A stretch of DNA of 64,000 bases from Deltaproteobacteria bacterium (GTDB lineage Bacteria; Desulfobacterota; Desulfuromonadia; Desulfuromonadales; BM103), in NCBI GenBank assembly GCA_005774545.1, contig VAUL01000006.1:1-64000 (forward strand). The letters run 5' to 3'. The notes under the pieces are model-generated. The model searched no databases. It was not told the origin of the DNA and was given only the letters and a program-made list of their open reading frames with translations. Made by a program: the position numbers and the translations under genes. Below, in pieces: positions 53,659 through 63,338 of the stretch (position 1 is the stretch's first letter; every line of letters begins with the position of its first letter).

Positions 53659-53687
53659 CCTACACGGGATAACGGGAGACACAACCG

Positions 53688-53987
53688 ATGAGCGTTTACC
53701 ACTACCTGACCGTCAGCGCCATTCTCTTTGCCCTCGGCACCTATGGCGTGCTGACCCGGCGCAACGCGATCGTCATCTTCATGTGCATTGAGTTGATGCT
53801 CAACTCGGTGAACCTGACCTTCATCGCTCTGTCCAGACACCTCAACAGCCTGGACGGGCAGATCTTCGTATTCTTCGTCATGACCGTGGCTGCCGCCGAG
53901 GCGGCGGTCGGTCTGGCCCTGATGATCGCGACCTTCCGCAACCGGGAGACGATCGATGTGGACCAGATCAACCTGCTGAAATGGTGA
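53688..53987 (+). CDS. nuoK: NADH:quinone oxidoreductase subunit K
   Basis: 99 aa, three helices. The conserved Glu residues are in '[18 protein letters not shown]' and '[18 protein letters not shown]', which form part of a proton path. Exact family length. Confidence 0.96.
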   Translation: MSVYHYLTVSAILFALGTYGVLTRRNAIVIFMCIELMLNSVNLTFIALSRHLNSLDGQIFVFFVMTVAAAEAAVGLALMIATFRNRETIDVDQINLLKW

Positions 53988-54040
53988 TGAGTCACCGTTT
54001 GGGTTTCGTGAACGGCTTACTTCGTCCGGAGGAAAGATAG

Positions 54041-56023
54041 ATGTACGACAAATTGTGGCTCATCCCCTTCTTCCCGCTGGTCGGCTCGATCATCAACGGG
54101 TTGTTCGGCAAACGTTTCATCCGGAACGAGGCGGCGATCGGGGCGATCGGGACCGGTGCGGTGTTCCTGTCGTTCCTGGTATCCTGCAGCTGCTTCTTCA
54201 CGCTGCTCAACGATCCGGTGAAGGTGCACCAGCAGGTGGTCGCCTCGTGGATGACGGTCGGCCAGCTGCAGGTCGACTGGGGCTTTCTGCTGGATCCGCT
54301 TTCAGCCCTGATGATCATGGTCGTGACGGGGGTCGGCTCGCTGATTCACCTCTACTCGATCGGCTACATGCACGGGGAAGAGGGTTTCTATCGCTTCTTC
54401 TGCTACCTGAACCTGTTCGTCTGCGCCATGCTCATGCTGGTGCTGGGGAACAATGCTCTGGTGATGTTCATCGGCTGGGAGGGTGTCGGCCTCTGCTCCT
54501 ACCTGCTGATCGGCTATTACTTTGAGAAAAAGAGCGCGGGTGACGCAGCGAAGAAGGCCTTCGTGGTCAACCGTGTCGGCGACTTCGGCTTCCTGGTCGG
54601 TCTGTTCACCATCTTCTGGACGCTGGGCAGCCAGCACGGCGTCTGGACCCTGAATTTCGTCGAAATCTCCGAAAACGCGCATCTGCTCGGCTTCGGCGGG
54701 ACGGTTGTGACGGTTGCCACTCTGTGCTTCTTCCTCGGAGCCACCGGCAAGTCGGCGCAGATCCCCCTCTACACCTGGTTGCCTGACGCGATGGAAGGTC
54801 CGACCCCGGTTTCCGCCCTGATCCATGCGGCCACGATGGTTACCGCCGGCGTCTACATGATCGGCCGCATGAACGTGCTCTTTGCCATGAGCCCGACGAC
54901 CATGACCGTGGTCGCGCTCATCGGCGCATTCACGGCGATCGTTGCGGCCAGCATCGGGTTTGCCCAGAACGACATCAAGCGCGTACTGGCCTACTCCACG
55001 GTTTCGCAGCTCGGCTTCATGTTCATGGCCATGGGGGTCGGCGCCTTTACCGCCGGCATCTTCCACCTGATGACCCACGCCTTCTTCAAGGCCTGCCTGT
55101 TCCTCGGTTCCGGCTCGGTCATCCACGCCATGCACCATGCACTGCATCACGCGCACCTCGACGATGATCCCCAGGATATGCGCAACATGGGCGGACTGAA
55201 AAAATACATGCCCATTACCTGGGCGACGTTCGGCATCTCCTGCATCGCGATCGCCGGGATTCCGCCCCTGGCCGGTTTCTTCTCCAAGGACGAAATCCTG
55301 TGGTGGACCTTCGGTTCGACCCGCGGCAACCTCCTGGTGTGGGGGATCGGCGCGATCACCGCGGGCATGACCGCCTTCTACATGTTCCGCTGTTTCTTCA
55401 TGACCTTCCACGGCGAGCAGCGCACGCACAAGAAGGCCAAGGATCATGTCCATGAATCGCCGTGGGTGATCACCGTGCCGCTGATGGTGCTGGCGTTCCT
55501 GGCCGTGGTCGGCGGCTTCGTCGGCGTGCCGGCGGCGCTCGGCGGGCACAACCAGATTCACCACTACTTCGAGCCGGTTTTCGGCCATGCGCAGGAAGTG
55601 TACAAGATCGGCATCAAGGAAGCCCTCGAGCATTCGCATGCTGCCGAATACGGGCTGATGGGGCTCTCGATCGCCATCGCCGTGATCGGCATCGGCATTG
55701 CGTTCACCATGTACCTCAAGCGCCCCGAGCTTCCCGGCCGGTTTACGGCCAGGTTCAGCCAGTTGCACCGCTGGGTCTACAACAAGTGGTTCGTGGACGA
55801 GGCCTACGACGTGCTGTTCGTCAACAGCACCAAGAAATTCGCGACCTTCTGCTGGAAGGGTTTCGACGTCAAGGTCGTCGACGGCGTCGTCAACGGCACC
55901 GGCAAGCTCGTCAACGTCCTTTCCACCGCGCTGCGCTACACCCAGAGCGGCCTGCTGCACAATTACGCCCTGACCATGGTTCTCGGAACGGTGGTCATGG
56001 TGGCGATATTCCTTCTGCAATGA
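54041..56023 (+). CDS. nuoL: NADH:quinone oxidoreductase subunit L
   Basis: 660 aa. NuoL is the distal antiporter-like pump with the long lateral helix. 'MFIGWEGVGLCSYLLIGYYFEKKSAGDAAKKAF' holds conserved Glu and Lys residues, and 'TWLPDAMEGPTPVSALIHAATMVTAGVYMIGR' is the Mrp-antiporter signature. The C-terminal ~150 residues fit the lateral helix and its anchor. GGAGG lies 8 bp before the ATG. Confidence 0.96.
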   Translation: MYDKLWLIPFFPLVGSIINGLFGKRFIRNEAAIGAIGTGAVFLSFLVSCSCFFTLLNDPVKVHQQVVASWMTVGQLQVDWGFLLDPLSALMIMVVTGVGSLIHLYSIGYMHGEEGFYRFFCYLNLFVCAMLMLVLGNNALVMFIGWEGVGLCSYLLIGYYFEKKSAGDAAKKAFVVNRVGDFGFLVGLFTIFWTLGSQHGVWTLNFVEISENAHLLGFGGTVVTVATLCFFLGATGKSAQIPLYTWLPDAMEGPTPVSALIHAATMVTAGVYMIGRMNVLFAMSPTTMTVVALIGAFTAIVAASIGFAQNDIKRVLAYSTVSQLGFMFMAMGVGAFTAGIFHLMTHAFFKACLFLGSGSVIHAMHHALHHAHLDDDPQDMRNMGGLKKYMPITWATFGISCIAIAGIPPLAGFFSKDEILWWTFGSTRGNLLVWGIGAITAGMTAFYMFRCFFMTFHGEQRTHKKAKDHVHESPWVITVPLMVLAFLAVVGGFVGVPAALGGHNQIHHYFEPVFGHAQEVYKIGIKEALEHSHAAEYGLMGLSIAIAVIGIGIAFTMYLKRPELPGRFTARFSQLHRWVYNKWFVDEAYDVLFVNSTKKFATFCWKGFDVKVVDGVVNGTGKLVNVLSTALRYTQSGLLHNYALTMVLGTVVMVAIFLLQ

Positions 56024-56070
56024 TGATGAATCACACCGTTCACGCGATGAGATAAAAGGAGCGCAGACCC

Positions 56071-57636
56071 ATGAGCAATCTCCTCAGCCTGATGACCTTC
56101 TTCCCGCTCGTCGGGATGGTTGTCCTCCTGTTCCTCCCCAGGGAGTCCGACCGCCTGCTCAAAACGGTGACCCTGGTCATCACCCTGATCACGTTCGTGA
56201 TCAGTCTGCCGCTGGCGTTCGATGACGCCTTCCGCACCTCGGCGGAGATGCGTTATGTCGAGTTTGCGCAATGGATCAACATCGGCGAGTACTTCCGCAT
56301 GAACTATTACGTCGGGGTAGACGGCATCAGCCTCTGGCTGGTCCTGCTGACGACGTTCATCATGCCGATCGCCGTGCTTTCGACCTGGCACGCGGTCGAG
56401 AAGAATACCAAGGGGTTCATGGCGCTGCTGTTGCTGCTCGAAACCGGCATGCTCGGCGCCTTCATCGCCCTCGATGTGTTCCTCTTCTACATCTTCTGGG
56501 AACTGATGCTGATCCCGATGTACTTCCTGATTGGCATCTGGGGTGGCAAGAACCGCATCTACGCGGCCGTCAAGTTCTTCATCTTCACCGCGGTCGGCTC
56601 GCTGCTGATGCTGGTGGCCATCATCTACGTCTATTACTACGCGGTGAAGGCCGGGATGCCGTTCCAGAGCGGTTTCAGCATCGCGCACTTCTACCAGCTC
56701 GACATCCCGGCGCACCTGCAGACCTGGCTGTTCCTGGCCTTCGCCTTCAGCTTTGCCATCAAGGTGCCGATGTTCCCGGTGCATACCTGGTTGCCCGATG
56801 CGCACACCGAGGCGCCGACCGCCGGCTCGGTGATTCTGGCCGCGATCCTGCTGAAGATGGGGACCTACGGCTACATCCGTTTCGCAATCCCGCTCTTCCC
56901 GGCCGCGACGCTGAAGTTCACCCCGCTGTTTGCCATCCTGGCGGTGATCGGCATCATCTACGGCGCGCTGGTGGCGATGATGCAGGATGATGTCAAGAAG
57001 CTGGTCGCCTATTCCTCGGTGTCGCACCTTGGCTTCGTCATGCTCGGCATCTTCGCCATGAATCTCCAGGGGCTCTCCGGCGGCATGCTGCAGATGATCA
57101 ATCACGGCATTTCGACGGGGGCGCTGTTCCTTATCGTCGGCTTTCTCTACGAGCGCCGGCACACCCGCCTGATCGCCGATTTCGGCGGGATTTCCAAGAA
57201 GATGCCCATTTTTGCGACCATCTTCCTCATCATTACCTTCTCTTCGATCGGCCTCCCCGGGACCAACGGCTTCGTCGGCGAGTTCCTGATCCTGATGGGC
57301 GCCTTCGAAAGCAACCTGCGGTGGCTTGCGATCCTTGGCACCACGGGCGTGATCCTGGCTGCCGTCTACATGCTGTGGATGTTCCAGCGGGTCATGATGG
57401 GGCAGATCACCAACCCGGAGAACGAGGAACTGGAAGACCTGTCGCCCCGCGAGATCGCCTTGATGCTCCCTCTGCTGCTCTTTGTGTTCTGGATCGGCGT
57501 CTACCCGAACACCTTCTTCGAAAAGATGAATCCGTCGCTTGACAACCTGATCAAGCAGGTCAAGGGGAAGCAGCAGATCGTCATGATGATCGAGGAACCG
57601 ACCCGCGCGGTCGCCGAGACCACGGTCAACCAATAA
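56071..57636 (+). CDS. nuoM: NADH:quinone oxidoreductase subunit M
   Basis: 521 aa, fourteen helices. A proton-pumping antiporter-like subunit. 'FFYIFWELMLIPMYFLIGIWGGKNRIYAAVKF'-type segment gives the key Glu and Lys, and 'TWLPDAHTEAPTAGSVILAAILLKMGTYG' is the family signature. Ends with a charged tail (RAVAETTVNQ). Confidence 0.96.
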   Translation: MSNLLSLMTFFPLVGMVVLLFLPRESDRLLKTVTLVITLITFVISLPLAFDDAFRTSAEMRYVEFAQWINIGEYFRMNYYVGVDGISLWLVLLTTFIMPIAVLSTWHAVEKNTKGFMALLLLLETGMLGAFIALDVFLFYIFWELMLIPMYFLIGIWGGKNRIYAAVKFFIFTAVGSLLMLVAIIYVYYYAVKAGMPFQSGFSIAHFYQLDIPAHLQTWLFLAFAFSFAIKVPMFPVHTWLPDAHTEAPTAGSVILAAILLKMGTYGYIRFAIPLFPAATLKFTPLFAILAVIGIIYGALVAMMQDDVKKLVAYSSVSHLGFVMLGIFAMNLQGLSGGMLQMINHGISTGALFLIVGFLYERRHTRLIADFGGISKKMPIFATIFLIITFSSIGLPGTNGFVGEFLILMGAFESNLRWLAILGTTGVILAAVYMLWMFQRVMMGQITNPENEELEDLSPREIALMLPLLLFVFWIGVYPNTFFEKMNPSLDNLIKQVKGKQQIVMMIEEPTRAVAETTVNQ

Positions 57637-57669
57637 GCCCGGAATTCAACGTCGCTGAGGAGCCCGTTC

Positions 57670-59130
57670 ATGGAAAACCTGGTGCAAATCGCCCTGCAGA
57701 ATGTCAACCTGGCGGCCATCATGCCGTCCCTGGTGCTGGTCTGCTTCGGCATGGGCCTGCTGTTGATCAATGTTTTTCTCCCCCGCGGCACCACCCGCCC
57801 GGCGGTGTGGATCAGTCTGGTCGGGATCGTGGTCACTGCGGTCGTAACGGTGCAGGGCTGGGGGAACCCGCAGTACGGGTTTTCCGATGCGGTGGCGCTC
57901 GACAACTTTGCGACCTTCTTCAATGTGACCTTCCTGCTGGCGGCGGCTCTGACCATCCTGATGTCGGATGACTACCTGCGGCGTGAAGGTTATGCCGTCA
58001 ACGAATACTATCCGCTGATCCTGTTCACGACGGCGGGCGCCATGTGGATGGCTTCCGGCACGGACATGATGACCATCTTCCTCGGTCTGGAAGTGATGTC
58101 GATCAGTCTTTACGTGCTGGCGGGCTTCTTCCGCGGGCAGTCGGCCTCCAACGAGGCCGGTCTCAAGTATTTCCTGCTCGGGGCCTTTTCCACCGGTTTT
58201 CTGCTCTACGGCATGGCCCTGATCTATGGCGTCACCGGCTCGACCCGTCTCACCGAGATCGGTGCCTATCTCAACAGTCACTCGTCGCTGCTGGCCAATC
58301 CGATGACTCTGGCCGGTCTGGTGCTGCTTTCCATCGGCTTCCTGTTCAAACTTGGGGCGGCGCCCTTCCACATGTGGACGCCGGACGTCTATCAGGGCGC
58401 ACCCACGCCGGTGACCGCCTTCATGAGCGCCGGTCCGAAGGCTGCAGCGTTTGCCGCCTTCCTGCGGACCCTCGAGTACTGTTTCTTCGGCCTGAAGCCG
58501 GAGTGGTCGGCGATGTTGTGGGTGCTCGCCGTGCTGACCATGACGGTCGGTAACGTGATTGCCATTTCCCAGACCAATATCAAGCGGATGCTGGCCTATT
58601 CGTCGATTTCGCATGCCGGCTATGCGTTGGTCGGTCTGGTTGCGGCCAATGAAATCGGCTATTCCGGGGTACTCTTCTACATGCTGGCCTACACCTTCAT
58701 GAATATCGGCGCGTTCGCCGTGCTCATCCTGGTCGGCAAGCAGGGGGAGGAGAATCTGACGCTGGAGGGCTTCGCGGGCCTGGGCTACAAGCGACCGCTG
58801 CTCGGCGTGGCGATGTCGGTCTTCCTCTTCGCGCTGATGGGGCTGCCGCCGACCGCCGGTTTCGCCGGGAAGTTCTACATCTTCGCCGGTGCGGTCAAGG
58901 CCGGCTACATCTGGCTGGCGATCATCGGGGTTCTCAATTCCGCCGTGTCCCTCTACTATTATCTCCGGGTCATGGTGTACATGTACTTCCGCGACCCGAC
59001 CGAGGACTATGCCTGGATCAGCCTGCCGGTCAGTGTCCTTGCGACCATCATCCTCGCCGTGATCGGCTGCCTCTATCTGGGGATTCTCCCCAACGAGGTG
59101 ATGGCGATGGCAAAGACCGCCATCTTCTGA
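57670..59130 (+). CDS. nuoN: NADH:quinone oxidoreductase subunit N
   Basis: 486 aa, fourteen helices. The third antiporter-like subunit. 'IFLGLEVMSISLYVLAGFFRGQSASNEAGLKYFLLGAF' and 'HMWTPDVYQGAPTPVTAFMS' carry the conserved charged residues. It is the last nuo gene and is followed 19 bp later by a strong terminator. Confidence 0.96.
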   Translation: MENLVQIALQNVNLAAIMPSLVLVCFGMGLLLINVFLPRGTTRPAVWISLVGIVVTAVVTVQGWGNPQYGFSDAVALDNFATFFNVTFLLAAALTILMSDDYLRREGYAVNEYYPLILFTTAGAMWMASGTDMMTIFLGLEVMSISLYVLAGFFRGQSASNEAGLKYFLLGAFSTGFLLYGMALIYGVTGSTRLTEIGAYLNSHSSLLANPMTLAGLVLLSIGFLFKLGAAPFHMWTPDVYQGAPTPVTAFMSAGPKAAAFAAFLRTLEYCFFGLKPEWSAMLWVLAVLTMTVGNVIAISQTNIKRMLAYSSISHAGYALVGLVAANEIGYSGVLFYMLAYTFMNIGAFAVLILVGKQGEENLTLEGFAGLGYKRPLLGVAMSVFLFALMGLPPTAGFAGKFYIFAGAVKAGYIWLAIIGVLNSAVSLYYYLRVMVYMYFRDPTEDYAWISLPVSVLATIILAVIGCLYLGILPNEVMAMAKTAIF

Positions 59131-59149
59131 CGGCCGCCCTGTCGAGTCC

Positions 59150-59185
59150 AAAGCCCCCGGCGTTGTCGCCGGGGGCTTTGTTTTT
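59150..59185 (+). terminator. Terminator of the nuo operon
   Basis: AAAGCCCCCGGCG (59150-59162) pairs with CGCCGGGGGCTTT (59167-59179), then GTTTTT. A -10-like TATACT at 59189-59194 follows and may serve the ubiD gene, but no matching -35 at normal spacing is seen. Confidence 0.93.
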
Positions 59186-59233
59186 GAGTATACTGGCAGG
59201 GACAGTGGTAGGCCCTGTGACGCTTCCGACGGA

Positions 59234-60619
59234 ATGGCCCCGATGGCTCCGACCGACCTGCAAAGTTATCTGGCACTGCTTGAACAGGCGGGTCGCCTCA
59301 AGCGCATCCAGGCAACCGTCGACCCGCACCTGGAACTGGCGGCGATTGTCGACCGGGTCTGCAAGGGCGGCGACAGCGGCCAGGCGCTGCTGTTCGAGGA
59401 CGTGCGGGGCGCGGGGATGGCAGTGGCGGCCAATCTGTTCGGGTCCCTCGAGCAGGTCGGCTGGGCGCTTGGCACGACCGACATCGCAGCCCTGGCCCGA
59501 AGGCTTGGTGATGACCTGGTGGCCGCCGGGGAAGTGAAAGCCGAGCAGGCGCTCACCAAAATCTGCAACCTGGCCGCCTGGCAGCCGGCCGTGACCGATC
59601 GCCTGGCCGGTCGCGTTCGCGACCAGAGTGACCGGGGGCTCGACATTCTGCCGCGGATCGTCGCCTGGCCGGCCGACGGTGGCCCGTTTCTGACGCAGGC
59701 CCAGGTCTATACCCGCGACCCGGAGACAGGTGCCGCCAATTGCGGGATGTACCGCATCCAGTGCCATGACCGCCACCGGGCAACGATTCGCTGCCGGGCC
59801 AGCAGCGATGCGGCCAGGCACCTTGCCGCCTGGCATGCGCGCAACACGGCCATGCCGGTTGCGGTGGTGCTCGGCGGGCCGCCGGTGCTTGCCTGGGTGG
59901 CATCTGCCCCGCTCCCTTACGCGGCCGACGAGGTGGCCTTTGGTGGTTACCTGCTGCAGCAGCGGCTGGAGATGAGCCGCTGCCGGTACAGTGATCTACT
60001 GGTTCCCGCCAGCGCCGAGATCGTGATCGAAGGGGTGGTCGAGCCAGGGAGCACGGCCCCGGAAGGGCCCTTCGGCAACCACACCGGCCGCTACGATGCA
60101 GAGGCGGCGGCGCCGCTGATGAAGGTGCTGAGCGTGCAGGCGGCGACGTCGGCGATCTGTCCGTGGACGCTGGTGGGACCACCGCCGATGGAGAATATCC
60201 ACCTTGCCCGGGCCACCGTCCGCCTGTTCACGCCGCTGGTGAAGATGGCCCTGCCAACCGTGCGTGCCGTGCATCTTCCGGCGGAGGGGATTTTCCACCG
60301 GGCGGCGATCGTGACCCTCGACGCAAAGGATACCCGGCCGCTGGCAGAGGTGGCCGGAATCCTGCGTGACACGCTGCTGCTCAGGAATGCGCGGCTGCTG
60401 GTGGTGGCGGCGGACGATCACGACCCGCGCGACATCCCGACGGTGTTCTGGCAGGCCTTGAATGCCGTCGACTGGCGCCGCGACCTGCTGATTGAGGATA
60501 ATCAGTTGACGATCGACGCACGCTACCGGCCGGCCGGCGCTCTCGTGCGCGGCGAGGAAGCCGTGCTGGAACGCGTGCTAAGGCGCTGGCACGAGTTCGG
60601 CTTCGATACCCCCGGGTAA
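59234..60619 (+). CDS. UbiD-family decarboxylase, short form next to ubiA/ubiX
   Basis: 461 aa. 'LQSYLALLEQAGRLKRI' starts the family fold, and 'STAPEGPFGNHTGRYD' is the prFMN/metal region with the conserved Glu. 'PWTLVGPPPMENIHLARAT' aligns with the catalytic-site segment. It is ~150 residues shorter than the UbiD at 25269 and closer in size to E. coli UbiD. Neighbouring ubiA, ubiX, mqnE and mqnC point to the decarboxylation step of the futalosine menaquinone route (MqnL role). The start may be 59234 or the ATG at 59243. Confidence 0.9.
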   Translation: MAPMAPTDLQSYLALLEQAGRLKRIQATVDPHLELAAIVDRVCKGGDSGQALLFEDVRGAGMAVAANLFGSLEQVGWALGTTDIAALARRLGDDLVAAGEVKAEQALTKICNLAAWQPAVTDRLAGRVRDQSDRGLDILPRIVAWPADGGPFLTQAQVYTRDPETGAANCGMYRIQCHDRHRATIRCRASSDAARHLAAWHARNTAMPVAVVLGGPPVLAWVASAPLPYAADEVAFGGYLLQQRLEMSRCRYSDLLVPASAEIVIEGVVEPGSTAPEGPFGNHTGRYDAEAAAPLMKVLSVQAATSAICPWTLVGPPPMENIHLARATVRLFTPLVKMALPTVRAVHLPAEGIFHRAAIVTLDAKDTRPLAEVAGILRDTLLLRNARLLVVAADDHDPRDIPTVFWQALNAVDWRRDLLIEDNQLTIDARYRPAGALVRGEEAVLERVLRRWHEFGFDTPG

Positions 60620-60653
60620 GGGGTGCCGTTCAGGGGCGCCGGGCTCCCTACCC

Positions 60654-60682
60654 TTGAACGCCCGGGGCGTGCGGTGTACACT
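60654..60682 (+). promoter_or_regulatory. Promoter ahead of the ubiA-like gene
   Basis: TTGAAC at 60654-60659, 17-bp spacer, TACACT at 60677-60682. Transcription would start near 60689, only 14 bases before the ATG at 60703 and 38 before the ATG at 60727. Confidence 0.55.
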
Positions 60683-60702
60683 GCACCGCGGCTGACAGAT
60701 CG

Positions 60703-61605
60703 ATGGCGAAGGGAAGCGACGCGACGATGGGCAGTGCGGTACTGGCGAAGGTTGTCACCCTGCTGGAGATGATCAAATTCTCGCATACCGTGTTCGCCTT
60801 CCCCTTTGCCCTGATGGGGGCGACGCTGGCAGCGCTGGCCAGCGGCCGGGCGCCGAGCGCGGCGCAGGTCGGCTGGATCTGCCTGGCGATGGTCGGCGCG
60901 CGGACCGCCGCCATGGGGCTCAATCGCATCATCGATGCCCGCATCGACGCCAAAAACCCGCGGACCGCTGAACGGCCGCTGCCGGCCGGCAAGGTCACCC
61001 TGATCGAGTCATGGCTGCTGGTGCTCATGGCGACGGCCGTGATGCTGTTGGCGGCTGCGATGCTCAACCCGCTGTGTCTCCTGCTGGCGCCGGTCGCCCT
61101 CGGGTTTTTCGTCCTTTACGCCTATTGCAAGCGGTTCACGGCACTGGCGCACGTGGTGCTCGGCATCTGTCTGGCGGCGGCGCCGATCGGAGCGTGGATC
61201 GCGCTGCGCGGCGATCTGCAATGGCCGATACTGGTTCTTGGCGCGGCGGTGCTCGTCTGGGTGGCCGGCTTCGACATCTTCTACGCCCTGCAGGATGTGG
61301 AGTTCGACCGGAGCCAGGGGCTGCACTCGATTCCGGTGCGCCTCGGCGTGAAGAACGCCATCCTGCTCGGCAAGCTGCTGCACGGGGCGATGATCGCCCT
61401 GCTGCTGTTGCTCCCCGTCGGCCTGCCGCTGGGGTGGCTGTACTACGCAGGGGTCGCGGTCATCGGCGCCCTGATCGCCTACGAGCACCAGCTGGTCAGA
61501 GCCGATGACCTGTCGCGGCTGGATGCGGCCTTTTTCAACATGAACGGTTATATCAGCGTGACGATCTTTGCCTTCACCCTGGCGGATGTGCTGGTGCTGC
61601 GATGA
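60703..61605 (+). CDS. mqnP: UbiA-family prenyltransferase (MqnP role)
   Basis: 300 aa with eight or nine helices. It attaches the polyprenyl tail to the aromatic ring. The first Asp-rich motif is NRIIDARIDAKNPRTAERPLP and the second is 'DIFYALQDVEFDRSQGLHSIP', both typical of the UbiA/MqnP group that uses 1,4-dihydroxy-6-naphthoate in the futalosine route. The ATG at 60727, after AAGGGA, may be the true start; both keep the whole domain, which begins 'LEMIKFSHTVFAFPFAL'. Its stop overlaps the ubiX ATG. Confidence 0.9.
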   Translation: MAKGSDATMGSAVLAKVVTLLEMIKFSHTVFAFPFALMGATLAALASGRAPSAAQVGWICLAMVGARTAAMGLNRIIDARIDAKNPRTAERPLPAGKVTLIESWLLVLMATAVMLLAAAMLNPLCLLLAPVALGFFVLYAYCKRFTALAHVVLGICLAAAPIGAWIALRGDLQWPILVLGAAVLVWVAGFDIFYALQDVEFDRSQGLHSIPVRLGVKNAILLGKLLHGAMIALLLLLPVGLPLGWLYYAGVAVIGALIAYEHQLVRADDLSRLDAAFFNMNGYISVTIFAFTLADVLVLR

Positions 61606-62213
61606 AGCATGTCCTGGTCGCCATGACCGGTGCTTCGGGCTCGATCTACGGCCTGCGGCTCATCGAAGCGCTGCTGCGGGCGGAATGCCGGGTCAGCCTG
61701 CTCCTTTCCGAGCCGGGACGCCAGGTGCTCAACCATGAATGCGGTCTTAACTGGAGCGCCGACCGTGTCGCCCGCGAGCAGCAGGTCTGCGCCCATTTCC
61801 GTGCGGAGCGCATCGCCGTGCTGGACAACGCCGACCTGTTCGCCGCGGTGGCCAGCGGCTCCAACCCGGCCGATGCCATGGTGATCTGCCCCTGCTCGAT
61901 GGGCACGGCGGGGCGGGTGGCGGCGGGGCTCAGCGAAACTCTGCTCGAGCGCGCCGCCGACGTCATGCTCAAGGAGCGCCGGCCGCTGCTGCTGGTCCCC
62001 CGCGAAACCCCCCTCAGCGTCATTCATCTGGACAACCTGCTGCGTCTTGCCCGCGCCGGGGCCGTGGTCATCCCGGCGATGCCGGCCTTCTATCACGGCC
62101 CGCGATCGCTTGACGATCTGGTCGATTTCGTGGTCGGCAAGATCCTCGACCAACTCGGGGTCGGGCATGAATTGTTCAAGCGGTGGGGCGGGGAAGATCG
62201 TGCCGAGCGCTGA
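61602..62213 (+). CDS. ubiX: Flavin prenyltransferase UbiX
   Basis: 203 aa, ATG overlapping the ubiA-like stop. UbiX makes prenylated FMN, the cofactor of UbiD enzymes, of which this window encodes two. The N-terminal 'AMTGASGSIYGLRLIEALL' is the flavin-binding segment, and 'CPCSMGTAGRVAAGLSETLLERAADVMLKERRPL' and 'PRETPLSVIHLDN' are the conserved loops. It is cotranscribed with the prenyltransferase. Confidence 0.95.
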   Translation: MKHVLVAMTGASGSIYGLRLIEALLRAECRVSLLLSEPGRQVLNHECGLNWSADRVAREQQVCAHFRAERIAVLDNADLFAAVASGSNPADAMVICPCSMGTAGRVAAGLSETLLERAADVMLKERRPLLLVPRETPLSVIHLDNLLRLARAGAVVIPAMPAFYHGPRSLDDLVDFVVGKILDQLGVGHELFKRWGGEDRAER

Positions 62214-62249
62214 GCGATGAGTGCTGAGTAAAATCCGAAAGCCATAACC

Positions 62250-63338
62250 ATGGAAAGCTTGTTAAAGACTGTCAGTGCCAAGGTGGAGAGCGGCGAACGG
62301 CTGTCCGACGCCGAGGCGCTGGAGCTGTTCGCCTGCCCCGACCTGCTGGCGGTCGGCCACCTGGCGGCGCTGGCCAATGCCCGCAAAAATGGCGAGACGG
62401 TTTATTTCAACGTCAACCGCCACGTCAACTACACCAACCTCTGCGTCAACCGCTGCACCTTCTGCGCCTTCAGTCGCGAAGCCGGCGATGCCGAGGAGGG
62501 GTACACCCTTGCCCTCAACGACATCCTGGCCAAGGCGGCCGAAGCCGCCGCGGCGGGGGCTACCGAACTGCACATGGTCGGCGGGCTGCATCCGCACCTC
62601 CCCTTCGATTTCTACCTGGAGATGCTGGCGGCGCTCCGCGCCGATTCGCCGCAATTACACATCAAGGCCTTCACCGCGGTCGAACTGGACTATTTCGCCG
62701 GGCTTACCGGGCAGCCGGTCACGACGGTCATCGACGAGCTCAAGGAAGCGGGACTCGGCTCGCTCCCCGGCGGCGGCGCGGAGATTTTCGCCCCCAAAGT
62801 CCGCGAGCGGATCTGCCCGGAGAAGATCAGCGGCGCCCGCTGGTTGGAGATTCACGAGGCGGTGCACCGCGCGGGATTGAAGAGCAATGCCACCATGCTC
62901 TTCGGTCACCTCGAGAGTTTTGCCGACCGGGTCGACCATCTCCGCCAGCTCCGGGAGTTGCAGGACCGTACCGGCGGCTTTCAGGCGTTCATCCCGCTGG
63001 CCTTTCAGCCGGACAACACCCGGGTGCCGGGGGCGAAAGGGGTCGGCGGCGTCGATGCCCTGAAGACCCTGGCGATCAGCCGGCTCTATCTCGACAACTT
63101 CCGCCACATCAAGGCCTACTGGGTAATGCTCGGCCTGAAGATCGCCCAGGTCGCCCTGTGCTTCGGGGTCAACGACCTCGACGGCACGGTGGTCGAGGAG
63201 AAGATCGGCCATGACGCCGGCGCCGATTCGCCGCAGCAGCTGAGCAAGGAGCAGCTGATGATGCTGATCCGCAAGGCCGGCAAGGTGCCGGTGGAGCGCG
63301 ACACGCTCTATCGCGAACTGGGGCGGGGGGCGGCGTGA
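62250..63338 (+). CDS. mqnE: Aminofutalosine synthase (radical SAM)
   Basis: 362 aa. MqnE joins 3-[(1-carboxyvinyl)oxy]benzoate with SAM to give aminofutalosine, an early step of the alternative menaquinone pathway. The radical SAM cluster ligands are in NLCVNRCTFCAFSREAG (CxxxCxxC). 'ELHMVGGLHPHLPFDFY' and 'LPGGGAEIFAPKVRERICPEKI' are shared with MqnE/MqnC/CofH enzymes. The stop overlaps the GTG of mqnC. Neighbours confirm the pathway. Confidence 0.92.
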   Translation: MESLLKTVSAKVESGERLSDAEALELFACPDLLAVGHLAALANARKNGETVYFNVNRHVNYTNLCVNRCTFCAFSREAGDAEEGYTLALNDILAKAAEAAAAGATELHMVGGLHPHLPFDFYLEMLAALRADSPQLHIKAFTAVELDYFAGLTGQPVTTVIDELKEAGLGSLPGGGAEIFAPKVRERICPEKISGARWLEIHEAVHRAGLKSNATMLFGHLESFADRVDHLRQLRELQDRTGGFQAFIPLAFQPDNTRVPGAKGVGGVDALKTLAISRLYLDNFRHIKAYWVMLGLKIAQVALCFGVNDLDGTVVEEKIGHDAGADSPQQLSKEQLMMLIRKAGKVPVERDTLYRELGRGAA